Shown here piece by piece: positions 40,207-48,739 of a stretch of 64,000 nt of DNA. The notes under the pieces are model-generated. The model worked only from the letters and a program-made list of their open reading frames with translations, was not told the origin of the DNA and did not search any database. Where the stretch lies: the NCBI GenBank assembly GCA_947623175.1, contig CANQGK010000010.1, forward strand, positions 1 to 64,000. The letters run 5' to 3'. Both the position numbers and the translations under genes were made by a program. The number at the start of each line of letters is the position of its first letter. Position 1 is the stretch's first letter. This DNA is from an uncultured Clostridia bacterium. GTDB taxonomy: Bacteria; Bacillota; Clostridia; Oscillospirales; Acutalibacteraceae.

Positions 40207-41533
40207 TTTTTCTTACCTTCATATCAATAATTTTGTCCGACAGTAAAAAAATTACCGGCAGGTTTATACATAACATAATTCCGTTAAAAATTCCCGATAG
40301 GCGAAAGGCAAGCCCCGTGTTTGCCGCCGCGCCCAAAATACAGCCAAAGGGGTACAATTTCAAAAATATTCTTTTGCCCTTCTTGCCGAACAGAAACGAA
40401 GCGCAAATATCTCCGTAGAGCGCCCAGCCGATAACGCTCGAAAAGGCGAAAAAGCAGAGCATGACCGACAACAGCACGGGCGCCGCTTTGCCGTAGGATA
40501 AAAAAAGCGCATTGCCGACGAGCCGAGCGGAAGCTGCGGCTCCGTATTCTATATTAACCCCACCGCAAAGAATTGTCAATGCCGTAACGGTGCAAATAAT
40601 GAGCGTATCGGCAAAAACCTCGAAAATACCGAATAATCCCTGCCTTGTGATATCCGCGTCGACAGCCGACGCATGCGCCATCGCCGATGTTCCGAGTCCC
40701 GCTTCGTTCGAAAAAACGCCGCGAGACGCTCCGGTCAAAATGCAGGTTATAACGGATCCTACGCATCCTCCCGTTACCGCTCTCGGGTTAAACGCGCCCG
40801 TAAAAATCATTTTAAAAGCGCGCGGCAGAAAATCTATATTTGAGATTATCACTCCCACCGACAGCGCGATATACGATAGCGCCATTACCGGCATTATTTT
40901 TTCGGTAACGGCGCCTATGCGTTTTGCTCCGCCGCTTGTAATAACCGCCGTAAGCAGGCAAAATACAATTCCGAGCGACAGTCTTACCAAATAATTATCG
41001 CTTACCGAAAGTATCGCTGCGTTGGTTTGAGTAAGATTTCCCGTGCAAAATACCGCCGGCAGAGCGCAAAAGGCGAAAATACCGCTTAAAATTTTCAGCC
41101 TTTCGGGCAGTAGATTTTTTATACAATACATAGGCCCGCCGACGTATTTTTCGCCGCGGTATTCGCGAGAAAGTATGCCGAGGGTTATTTCGGTGTATTT
41201 TATTATCATACCCAAAAGCGCGCTCACCCACATCCAGAAAATCGCTCCCGCGCCGCCCAACGAAATCGCTCCCGCAACCCCCGCTATATTGCCCGTTCCC
41301 ACCGTAGCCGAGAGAGCGGTGCAAGCCGACTGCAGGGAGGTAAAGCCACTGTTTTTGTCCTTTTTTGCGGTGGCGGCTTTTATAATAAGCTTTAACGACG
41401 CGGGGAAATGCGTAAACTGTAAAAACCTGCTCTTTACGGTCAAATAAGCGCCGCAAATTATAAGCAGCGCAAACGGGAGCATCCCCGAAATCAGCTTTTC
41501 CGAAAAATCCCAAAATCCCTTCAAGTATATCAC
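40193..41533 (-). CDS. Sodium:alanine symporter family (AGCS) transporter
   Basis: A 446-residue amino-acid:cation symporter with about ten transmembrane helices and the AGCS signature region GTGNIAGVAGAISLGGAGAI, FWMWVSALLGM. It would import alanine or glycine with sodium. The start is GTG 41533 or TTG 41524; GGTGAT lies just before the latter. It overlaps the peptidase gene by 14 bases, suggesting coupled peptide degradation and amino-acid uptake. Confidence 0.92.
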   Translation of the reverse strand: MIYLKGFWDFSEKLISGMLPFALLIICGAYLTVKSRFLQFTHFPASLKLIIKAATAKKDKNSGFTSLQSACTALSATVGTGNIAGVAGAISLGGAGAIFWMWVSALLGMIIKYTEITLGILSREYRGEKYVGGPMYCIKNLLPERLKILSGIFAFCALPAVFCTGNLTQTNAAILSVSDNYLVRLSLGIVFCLLTAVITSGGAKRIGAVTEKIMPVMALSYIALSVGVIISNIDFLPRAFKMIFTGAFNPRAVTGGCVGSVITCILTGASRGVFSNEAGLGTSAMAHASAVDADITRQGLFGIFEVFADTLIICTVTALTILCGGVNIEYGAAASARLVGNALFLSYGKAAPVLLSVMLCFFAFSSVIGWALYGDICASFLFGKKGKRIFLKLYPFGCILGAAANTGLAFRLSGIFNGIMLCINLPVIFLLSDKIIDMKVRKNERR

Positions 41534-41694
41534 CGTAAATATAATACTTTAAGGGAAATATTTTTATTACAATAATAAAGAACCGAAAGTAAATAAAAAA
41601 GGAATTTTTAGCTTGCTTTTTAAAGCTTTATATGCTACTATGCAAATTGTAAAGCGAAAGCTTTAAATTTTTTTAAATGTCAGGCGGTATTTTT

Positions 41695-43551
41695 ATGAGT
41701 CGAGAAATTGTAACCTGCGGCGTTCCTTTTGAAGATCCAAACGTAAAAGAAATACTCAAAACAATTAAAAAAGACGGTTTTACGGCGGTGCAGATTTATA
41801 TGCATTGGAATCGCTTTGAAGCCGAGGGCAGGGGAAAATTCGATTTTTCCTACTATGACAAGGACGTTAGGCTTATTAAGGAAGCCGGACTTAAATTTGT
41901 TCCTTTTTTCCTTATGGGGCCCAAATACGCGGCGCCCGAATGGTGGATAAAGGATAAAAATTTTGTTCCGCTCAAATGTCTGGAGCATAATACCGAATGT
42001 CCGATAGATTCGATTTGGAACCCGGCGTTCAGAGCGGAGGTCGACCGCGTGATAAAGGCGTTTTCCGAGCATTATCTGCCTATGGACGTAATCGAATCCT
42101 TTATGCCGGGCATATGCGGCGACTACGGCGAAGCGATTTATCCGGTGCACGGAAATTGGCCCGGCGCATATCATTCACATACCGGTATGTGGTGCGGCGG
42201 CGACGACGCCAAAGAGTCGTTCAGGAAGGCTATAGAAGCAAAATATACGGATATCGGGGCTTTAAACGCCGCCTGGCGTTCACATTACGGCGCGTTTGGC
42301 GAAATCGATACCTTTTTGCGGCATAAGTCGCCCTCAAGAACGGCGTGGTTCGACCTTGTCGAATGGTATCGAGGCTCGATGACCGAGTACGTCGATTTTT
42401 GGATGAAGACCGCACGGAAATATTTTCCGGACACGACGCTTTATCTTTGTACCGGCGGCATTGAAACGCCCGAGCACGGCTCGCTTTTCAGCGACCAGGC
42501 GAAAACTTGCGCAAAATACGGCGCGGGCCTTAGGCTTACAAACGAAAAAAACGACTTTTTCTCAAACTTTTTCGATTGCAACGCTTATATGAGAAGCGCA
42601 TGCGACCATTACGGCGCGTTTTTGGGGCTCGAACCGGTAGGACCGATGACCAAAGAGGGGATAGGCTCGCGCATTTTAGGCTCCGCTTTTTACGGCAATA
42701 ATCAGATATTTTTCTATTTTAACAATATTTATCCGGATAATGATATGAACGGCGAAAACGCCGAGATTTTCCGCAAGTATATCCATTTGATCGACAAGCG
42801 CCGAAACGATAAAAAGGTAGCCGTTTTATGGCCGACTTACGTCGGAATTACCGAGGGCGGCATTCCCGAAAGGATACGCCCCACCGCCAAGTTTATAAGA
42901 CAGCGAACCGACTACCGCTTTGTCAATGAAAATATGGTGGCCGACGGCGTGCTCGACAATATATCCTTGCTTGTTTTACCTTGCGAGTTGTTTACCCGCC
43001 GCGACGTCGCGGATAAGATATGCGAGTGGGTTTATAACGGCGGCATTCTTTTCACCTGCGGCAAGGTTACCGATTTGGAGCTTGAGCCGATTGAAAAATT
43101 CGATAAAATGATCGGCTTGACCGACGAGACCGACTTTAGGGAAGGCTTTGTAACCTACGAAATAAACAAGGATATTCCCTTTGAGAGCTTTGCAAAGCAC
43201 GACGTCTTTAACGACACGACGGGTATTACCGCCATAGCCGACGACGCGGTTGCGCTGGCGTATTCGAAGGGCTTTGACATGGAAGGGTATCCCGGTATGT
43301 ATAACTGCCCGCTTTACTCCGCCTTTTACAGGAATTACGGAAAGGGCAGGGCAATCACCTATTTCGGCACCGTTACGCTCGAATACGACCCGCAGGATAT
43401 TTTCGGCAGGGTTTATTTTGACGATTTGCTTGACGACGTTCTTAAAAACTATTCGAAGGATCTGCGTATAAAGGGCGACGAAATTGTACGGGGCGAAATT
43501 AACGGCGAAATTTACGCATTATGCCCGGGCGGCGAAATTAAAAAGGTTTAA
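41695..43551 (+). CDS. GH42/GH14-like glycoside hydrolase
   Basis: A protein of about 618 residues without a signal peptide. The N-terminal TIM barrel (about 1-380) contains DGFTAVQIYMHWNRFE, FDFSYYDKDVRLIKEAGLKF, PGICGDYGEAIYP (putative acid/base Glu) and ALNAAWRSHYGAF. A C-terminal amidotransferase-like domain (about 385-560) resembles the beta-galactosidase trimerisation domain. This architecture fits cytoplasmic GH42 beta-galactosidases or family-14-like hydrolases. Substrate is unproven. Start 41695 follows AGGCGG. It is divergent from the symporter across a 160-bp AT-rich gap containing two AAAGCTTTA-type palindromes. Confidence 0.8.
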   Translation: MSREIVTCGVPFEDPNVKEILKTIKKDGFTAVQIYMHWNRFEAEGRGKFDFSYYDKDVRLIKEAGLKFVPFFLMGPKYAAPEWWIKDKNFVPLKCLEHNTECPIDSIWNPAFRAEVDRVIKAFSEHYLPMDVIESFMPGICGDYGEAIYPVHGNWPGAYHSHTGMWCGGDDAKESFRKAIEAKYTDIGALNAAWRSHYGAFGEIDTFLRHKSPSRTAWFDLVEWYRGSMTEYVDFWMKTARKYFPDTTLYLCTGGIETPEHGSLFSDQAKTCAKYGAGLRLTNEKNDFFSNFFDCNAYMRSACDHYGAFLGLEPVGPMTKEGIGSRILGSAFYGNNQIFFYFNNIYPDNDMNGENAEIFRKYIHLIDKRRNDKKVAVLWPTYVGITEGGIPERIRPTAKFIRQRTDYRFVNENMVADGVLDNISLLVLPCELFTRRDVADKICEWVYNGGILFTCGKVTDLELEPIEKFDKMIGLTDETDFREGFVTYEINKDIPFESFAKHDVFNDTTGITAIADDAVALAYSKGFDMEGYPGMYNCPLYSAFYRNYGKGRAITYFGTVTLEYDPQDIFGRVYFDDLLDDVLKNYSKDLRIKGDEIVRGEINGEIYALCPGGEIKKV

Positions 43552-43571
43552 AAAATACCGTAAATATACGA

Positions 43572-43610
43572 CCCCCGGTGCGGCTTTAATTTACGAAGCC
43601 GCACCGGGGG
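43572..43610. terminator. Strong bidirectional terminator
   Basis: A perfect 15-bp GC-rich stem (43572-43586 with 43596-43610) lies between the convergent hydrolase and hydro-lyase genes, with Ts after it on plus. Confidence 0.93.
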
Positions 43611-43615
43611 AATTT

Positions 43616-44146
43616 TTAATGCACAAATAAATTGCTGCCGTCCGAATCTATGGCAACCGTCAGCGGAAAATCCTTAAATTCCAATTTTTTTACCGATTCA
43701 CATCCCAAATCGTCAAAGGCGATGACCTTACAGCTTGTAATGCTGAGCGCCGCCAAGGCTCCCGCGCCGCCTATGGCGCAGAGATAAACCGCGCCGTTGC
43801 GCTTTATCGCTTCGATAACCTCGGGGCTGCGTTCGCCCTTTCCGACGGTAGCGCATAATCCCATATCCAAAAGCTTTGGGGTATATACGTCCATTCTGCC
43901 GGAGGTGGTGGGCCCGCAGCTGCCTATGGGCAAATTGTCTGGAGTGGGAGTAGGGCCCGCGTAATAAATCACCGCGTTTTTAATATCAAACGGAAGGGCT
44001 TTGCCGGCGTTTATAAGTTCGAAAATACGCTTGTGCGCGGCGTCGCGCGCGGTATAAACCGTACCCGAGAGATAAACCTTATCGCCCACTTTTAAATCCT
44101 TACAGTAACTTTTAAGTTCTTTTGTGTCAATATAATATTCTTTCAT
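43616..44146 (-). CDS. Fe-S hydro-lyase beta subunit (fumarase/tartrate dehydratase type)
   Basis: A 176-residue class I fumarase C-terminal-type subunit: LSGTVYTARDAAHKRIFEL, VIYYAGPTPTPDNLPIGSCG and GPTTSGRMDVYTPKLLDMGL match the family. The beta subunit completes the substrate site; the alpha subunit with the 4Fe-4S ligands should be encoded nearby but is not seen. It overlaps the upstream coiled-coil gene by four bases (ATGA). The alpha partner may lie elsewhere on the chromosome. Confidence 0.9.
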   Translation of the reverse strand: MKEYYIDTKELKSYCKDLKVGDKVYLSGTVYTARDAAHKRIFELINAGKALPFDIKNAVIYYAGPTPTPDNLPIGSCGPTTSGRMDVYTPKLLDMGLCATVGKGERSPEVIEAIKRNGAVYLCAIGGAGALAALSITSCKVIAFDDLGCESVKKLEFKDFPLTVAIDSDGSNLFVH

Positions 44147-44691
44147 TCCGATATGCTCGCATATACTTCGGCAAAGTCGGTTTTGGCGGCTTCGACGGCG
44201 TCGTTATTGGCGGAAATTTGCGTACGTATTTTATCAAGTGAAGAAATAAGCCCGTCGACCTTTGAGCTGAAATCATTCGCTATCTTATTGATGCTCTCGC
44301 GAAGCTGTGAAAGCGCCTCGTGAGATTCTTCGATTGTCGACAGGTTGCGGTTTACTTCCTCGCGGGTTTTTGCGGCGTTTTCCTCCGAATTGTTCATAAC
44401 GGTCAAAGCGTTGGTCTGCGCCGAGAGATACAGTTTTCCGATATTTTCCGAAATGAGATCTATTTCCGAGTATTTTGCATTGAAATCGTCGATCTTTTTA
44501 TTTAATTCGGCGTTTTCCGAAGCCAAGGTGTCATAGCTTTCCTTTGAAGCCTTAAGCATTCTTTCGAGCTCCTCGAGCTTTTCGTTTAAAGCGGCTTCCT
44601 TGGCGTCAAAATCGGCCTGGGTATCCTTTATGTATTTAAGGACGTCCTTGGTATCAAACCCGAAAAGACTTTTTTTAAAACCTACAGACAT
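44143..44691 (-). CDS. Coiled-coil protein with DivIVA-like N-terminus
   Basis: A protein of about 182 residues. The N-terminal FGFDTKDVLKYIKDTQADFD resembles the start of DivIVA-like proteins. The rest is almost entirely coiled coil (EEKLEELERMLKAS-type heptads to the C-terminus). It has no membrane segment. Start 44691 follows AAGGAAGAG. It is translationally coupled to the hydro-lyase gene, a pairing with no obvious functional link. A role in cell-shape or polar organisation is a guess from the N-terminus. Confidence 0.65.
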   Translation of the reverse strand: MSVGFKKSLFGFDTKDVLKYIKDTQADFDAKEAALNEKLEELERMLKASKESYDTLASENAELNKKIDDFNAKYSEIDLISENIGKLYLSAQTNALTVMNNSEENAAKTREEVNRNLSTIEESHEALSQLRESINKIANDFSSKVDGLISSLDKIRTQISANNDAVEAAKTDFAEVYASISE

Positions 44692-44803
44692 TTTTACTCT
44701 TCCTTTGCTTTTTAATTGGAAACTGTAACAAAAACATATTATCATAAAACGCCGCTGTTGGCAAGAAAATTTTTGAAAACCGCAAAAGAGGTTTAATATT
44801 TAA

Positions 44804-44832
44804 TTGAAAAATGGGGAAAAGTGTGATAAAAT
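44804..44832 (+). promoter_or_regulatory. Promoter of pcrA
   Basis: TTGAAA (44804-44809), a 17-bp spacer and TAAAAT (44827-44832), about 30 bp before the start. Confidence 0.65.
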
Positions 44833-44862
44833 TTATTAAAAGAAAAAATGACGGAGTATTTT

Positions 44863-47208
44863 ATGGATTTTTTGACCCTCAGGAAAAGTATTATTAAAAA
44901 GTATTTTGCAAATTTGAACGACCGCCAATTTGAGGCGGTAACTGCTGTTAACGGCCCGCTGTTGGTTTTGGCGGGCGCCGGAAGCGGCAAAACCACCGTG
45001 CTTGTAAACCGGATTTTAAATATCGTAAAGTTCGGCGACGCCTATCACAGCGCTTACATACCTCCCAATACGGACGCCGATATTAAGGCGGGGGAGGATT
45101 ATTTGAGCGGCGACGGCGATTGTTTTCCCGAAGACGTTTTTTCGGTTTTCCCCGCAAAGCCCTGGCAAATTCTCGCCATTACCTTTACGAATAAGGCGGC
45201 GGACGAGCTGAAGGAACGCATTGCCGCAAAGCTTAAGGAGCAGGCTTACGACATCTGGGCTGGCACCTTTCATTCGGTTTGCGGTAAAATTTTACGCCGA
45301 AACGCCGATTTGTTGGGCTATACCTCGCATTTTACCATTTACGATACCGACGACCAGAAAAACCTTATAAAGGATATCATGCGCCGAAATAATATCGACG
45401 AAAAATTCGTACCCTATAAAACGGTGCTCTCGGCAATTTCCGCCGCCAAGGATAAGCTTATAGACCCCGAGGAATTCGCCGCAGATACGGGTGACGATTA
45501 CCGCCAAAAGCTTATTGCCGAGCTTTATAAGCTTTATCAAAAAAGTCTGAAAGCCGCAGACGCTATGGATTTTGACGATATGATCGTAAAAACGGTTGAA
45601 TTGCTTCAAAATAACGACGACGTACTCGAATATTACGCGAATAAATTCCGCTACGTTTTGGTTGACGAGTATCAGGATACCAACTACGCGCAGTATAAGC
45701 TTGTAAGCCTTTTGGCGTCGGGCAAAAACAATATCTGCGTCGTGGGCGACGACGATCAGAGCATTTACCGCTTCCGTGGGGCGACTATAGAAAATATTCT
45801 TAATTTTGAGGACGAATACCATGACGTAAAAACCGTAAGGCTCGAACAGAATTACCGCTCCACCGCGAATATCCTCAACGCCGCGAACCGCGTTATAGCC
45901 AATAACATGGGGCGCAAAAGCAAAACTCTTTGGACCGATAACGAACAGGGCGAAAAAATCACCGTATATACCGCTTCCGACGAGCGGGAGGAAGCGCGCT
46001 TTGTCGCGGACTGCATTCTGGAAAACGTGCGCCGCGGCACCGAATTTTCCGACCATGCCGTCCTTTATCGTATGAACGCGCAGTCGAACGCGGTTGAAAA
46101 CGTTTTTGCGCGAAGCGGAATTTCCTACAAGGTTATAGGCGGAACCCGCTTTTACGACCGCAAGGAAATCAAGGACGTATTGGCGTATTTGCACCTTATA
46201 AACAACAATAACGACGATTTACGCTTAAAACGCATTATCAACGAACCGAAACGCGGAATAGGCACGACCACCGTAAACCGTGCGGCGGAGATTGCCGCGC
46301 AGTTGGGAATTTCGCTCTTTGAAGTCTTTAAATCCGCGGACGAATACGCCGTAATTTCACGTTCGAGCGCAAAATTAATTAACTTTTGTCAAATTATGGA
46401 GACACTTACCGAAATGTCCGACAACGTTTCAATAACCGAACTGTTCGAAAAAATGCTCGAGTTTACGGGCTATTTGTCGGCGCTCGAAGCCGAGGGCGAG
46501 CAGTCGCGGGAAAGGGTGGAAAACGTAAAGGAATTTCTTTCGAATATTACCCAATACGAGCTTGAAAACGACGAACCCACCCTTTCGGACTTTTTGGAGC
46601 AAATCGCCCTCATAAGCGATATAGATTCGCTTGAAAGCGACAATAACAAGGTAGTTCTCATGACGGTACATTCGGCTAAAGGGCTCGAATTCAACAACGT
46701 TTTCATAATCGGCGCGGAGGAAGGGATTTTCCCTGGTAATCAGTCTATTTACGCGGGGCCCGAGGAAATCGAGGAGGAGCGACGCCTTGCCTACGTTGCG
46801 ATAACCCGCGCAAAAAAGACACTTGCGATAACCAACTGTTCGTCGCGTATGATGTTCGGCTCTACCAACAGAAATAAGCCCTCGCGGTTTATTTCGGAAT
46901 TGCCGGACGAGGTTTGCGAATTTGCTTCTTCTTACGGTAAAATCAATATATCACAGCCTTCTTACTCGCAGTTTGGCGCGCCGAAGTCGGGTGCTATGAA
47001 AAACTCGTTTGTTTCGGCGGCTTCTCCCGCCGCGAAGCCGGTCAATACCACGGTTTACTCCGTAGGTCAGCAGGTGACACACAAAACCTTCGGCAAGGGT
47101 ATTATTTTATCGATAACTCCTGCGGGAAACGATTCCATGCTCGAAATCGCCTTTGACGACGTCGGTACCAAAAAAATAATGGCAAATTACGCAAAATTAA
47201 CAATTTAG
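44863..47208 (+). CDS. pcrA: UvrD/PcrA-type superfamily 1 DNA helicase
   Basis: A 3'-5' helicase of about 781 residues. It has the Q motif (LNDRQFEAVTAVNGPLLVLA), Walker A (GAGSGKTT), motif II (VDEYQDTNYAQY), motif III (GDDDQSIYRFRGA), QNYRST, and motif VI (LAYVAITRAKK). The C-terminal Tudor-like domain (VGQQVTHKTFGKGIILSI) is the PcrA RNA-polymerase contact module. Start 44863 follows GGAG; an ATG at 44848 lies before that site. An insertion of about 40 residues near residue 60 (acidic, DADIKAGEDYL) is unusual. Confidence 0.95.
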   Translation: MDFLTLRKSIIKKYFANLNDRQFEAVTAVNGPLLVLAGAGSGKTTVLVNRILNIVKFGDAYHSAYIPPNTDADIKAGEDYLSGDGDCFPEDVFSVFPAKPWQILAITFTNKAADELKERIAAKLKEQAYDIWAGTFHSVCGKILRRNADLLGYTSHFTIYDTDDQKNLIKDIMRRNNIDEKFVPYKTVLSAISAAKDKLIDPEEFAADTGDDYRQKLIAELYKLYQKSLKAADAMDFDDMIVKTVELLQNNDDVLEYYANKFRYVLVDEYQDTNYAQYKLVSLLASGKNNICVVGDDDQSIYRFRGATIENILNFEDEYHDVKTVRLEQNYRSTANILNAANRVIANNMGRKSKTLWTDNEQGEKITVYTASDEREEARFVADCILENVRRGTEFSDHAVLYRMNAQSNAVENVFARSGISYKVIGGTRFYDRKEIKDVLAYLHLINNNNDDLRLKRIINEPKRGIGTTTVNRAAEIAAQLGISLFEVFKSADEYAVISRSSAKLINFCQIMETLTEMSDNVSITELFEKMLEFTGYLSALEAEGEQSRERVENVKEFLSNITQYELENDEPTLSDFLEQIALISDIDSLESDNNKVVLMTVHSAKGLEFNNVFIIGAEEGIFPGNQSIYAGPEEIEEERRLAYVAITRAKKTLAITNCSSRMMFGSTNRNKPSRFISELPDEVCEFASSYGKINISQPSYSQFGAPKSGAMKNSFVSAASPAAKPVNTTVYSVGQQVTHKTFGKGIILSITPAGNDSMLEIAFDDVGTKKIMANYAKLTI

Positions 47209-47257
47209 CAACAGATTTTATAATTTATAATGATATATTATTTCTCGGGTGAATTAC

Positions 47258-48061
47258 ATGACTGTCGCAACAAACGCTATAAAATATACCGCCAAAGCCT
47301 CTCTTAAGGGTAAATGGCTTAAGTCGATCATTACCGCCGTTATACCCGTTTTCTGCGCATGGATTAATCTCTATACCGCTTCGCTTACTGAGCTTTTTGC
47401 GGGATCGGTTTTTTCAAACCTCTTACTCGCTTTGATGACGGCGTTTTTCCTCTTTCCGGTGAGCCTCGGCTGTCTGCGCTTTTTTTGGCGGTTGATATTT
47501 GAGTGTGACGATAATCCGGTTTCGATATTTTATTATTTTTCTTCGAAAAAGCTCTATCGCAAAACCCTTAAGCTTTTGCTGTCGTTAATAATAAAGCTGT
47601 TGCCTTTGGGGTGCTTGCTTTTTTTGCCGTCGGTAATTATATGGGCGCTGTCGCAGAATTATTTGTTTGAGCTTATGAAGCTGCCTATTCCTTTATGGAC
47701 GAGAAATTTGACCTATGCCATTCATTTTACACGGGTTTTGGCGCTGTGTATTCTTTTGCTTAACGCCGTGAAGTATTATATAGCACCGGTGCTTTTTGTA
47801 GCCGACGAGAATATGGAGGTCGCCAAAGCTCTGCGTATGTCGTCGGTAATTTCCAAAAACACCTCCTTTGACTTTATATACCTTATATTCAGCTTTGCGG
47901 GCTGGATAATATTATCCTTTTTTGCAATTCCTTTGCCCTTTACGCTGCCATACATCATAACCGCCTACGCGGTTCACGTGAGATACGCCATAACCGAGTA
48001 CAATCAGAGTATAGAGCAGATAAATTCCTCCAAATACCCTTTCTTCAGCGTAGGTGCGTAA
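47258..48061 (+). CDS. Multi-pass membrane protein, DUF975-like
   Basis: An integral membrane protein of about 267 residues with five or six transmembrane helices. The segments KYTAKASLKGKWLKSIITAV and YYIAPVLFVADENMEVAKAL, RMSSVISK recall DUF975 proteins (membrane proteins of unknown role). Start 47258 is preceded by GGGTGA. It lies between pcrA and maf, ending one base before the maf start. Confidence 0.65.
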   Translation: MTVATNAIKYTAKASLKGKWLKSIITAVIPVFCAWINLYTASLTELFAGSVFSNLLLALMTAFFLFPVSLGCLRFFWRLIFECDDNPVSIFYYFSSKKLYRKTLKLLLSLIIKLLPLGCLLFLPSVIIWALSQNYLFELMKLPIPLWTRNLTYAIHFTRVLALCILLLNAVKYYIAPVLFVADENMEVAKALRMSSVISKNTSFDFIYLIFSFAGWIILSFFAIPLPFTLPYIITAYAVHVRYAITEYNQSIEQINSSKYPFFSVGA

Positions 48062-48062
48062 T

Positions 48063-48644
48063 ATGAAAAAGAAGGTTGTATTGGCTTCCGCTTCGCCTCG
48101 AAGACGCGAGCTTTTAAAGCTGATTTTCGATGAATTTACCGTATGTGTTTCCGACGTCGAGGAAACGGTACCCGACGGTATTTCACCTTGTGATACTCCC
48201 GAATATTTAGCCCGACTTAAAGCGGAGGATATCGCGAAAAAATATCCCGAATCGTTAGTTTTGGGCGCGGATACGGTGGTTTTGGCGGGCGGTAAAATTT
48301 TGGGCAAGCCAAAAACTCAAGCCGACGCTTTCGCAATGCTTAAATTGCTTTCGGGCAGAACTCATAAGGTAATTACGGGCTGCGCCGCGGTCTATGAGGG
48401 TAAAACCTATTCGTTCGGCGTCCGCACCGACGTCGAGTTTTTCGACCTTACCGACAGCGAAATAAACAATTACATTAAAACCGGCGAACCCTTTGACAAA
48501 GCCGGCGGCTACGGCATACAGTCAAAAGGGGCGGTTTTTGTCAAAAAAATAAACGGCGATTATTATAACGTAGTGGGATTGCCCGTCTCGGCATTGAAAA
48601 AATTTACGGAAAAAATAATACCGGATTTTGCGTCGATATTTTGA
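48063..48644 (+). CDS. maf: Maf-family nucleotide pyrophosphatase
   Basis: A protein of about 193 residues: VVLASASPRRRELLKLI at the N-terminus, VLGADTVVLAGGKILGKP, LLSGRTHKVITG and AGGYGIQSKGA are the Maf signatures. It hydrolyses dTTP/UTP or modified NTPs as housecleaning and is linked to septum inhibition. ATG 48063 directly follows the preceding stop. Confidence 0.95.
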   Translation: MKKKVVLASASPRRRELLKLIFDEFTVCVSDVEETVPDGISPCDTPEYLARLKAEDIAKKYPESLVLGADTVVLAGGKILGKPKTQADAFAMLKLLSGRTHKVITGCAAVYEGKTYSFGVRTDVEFFDLTDSEINNYIKTGEPFDKAGGYGIQSKGAVFVKKINGDYYNVVGLPVSALKKFTEKIIPDFASIF

Positions 48645-48650
48645 TACATA

Positions 48651-48685
48651 AGGCAGAAGGGTGATTTTTCACAATTCTGCCTTTT
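48651..48685 (+). terminator. Terminator after maf
   Basis: An AGGCAGAA-GGTGA arm pairs with TCAC-TTCTGCCT around a T-rich loop, followed by TTTT. Confidence 0.85.
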
Positions 48686-48739
48686 CTGCTTAAAGCTTTA
48701 AAATTTCCCAAGTATACTTGTCTTTGTGAGGTGATTTTT

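Noticed and set aside
45292-46194. 300-codon antisense frame within pcrA
   Set aside because: Shadow of the helicase gene in another frame.
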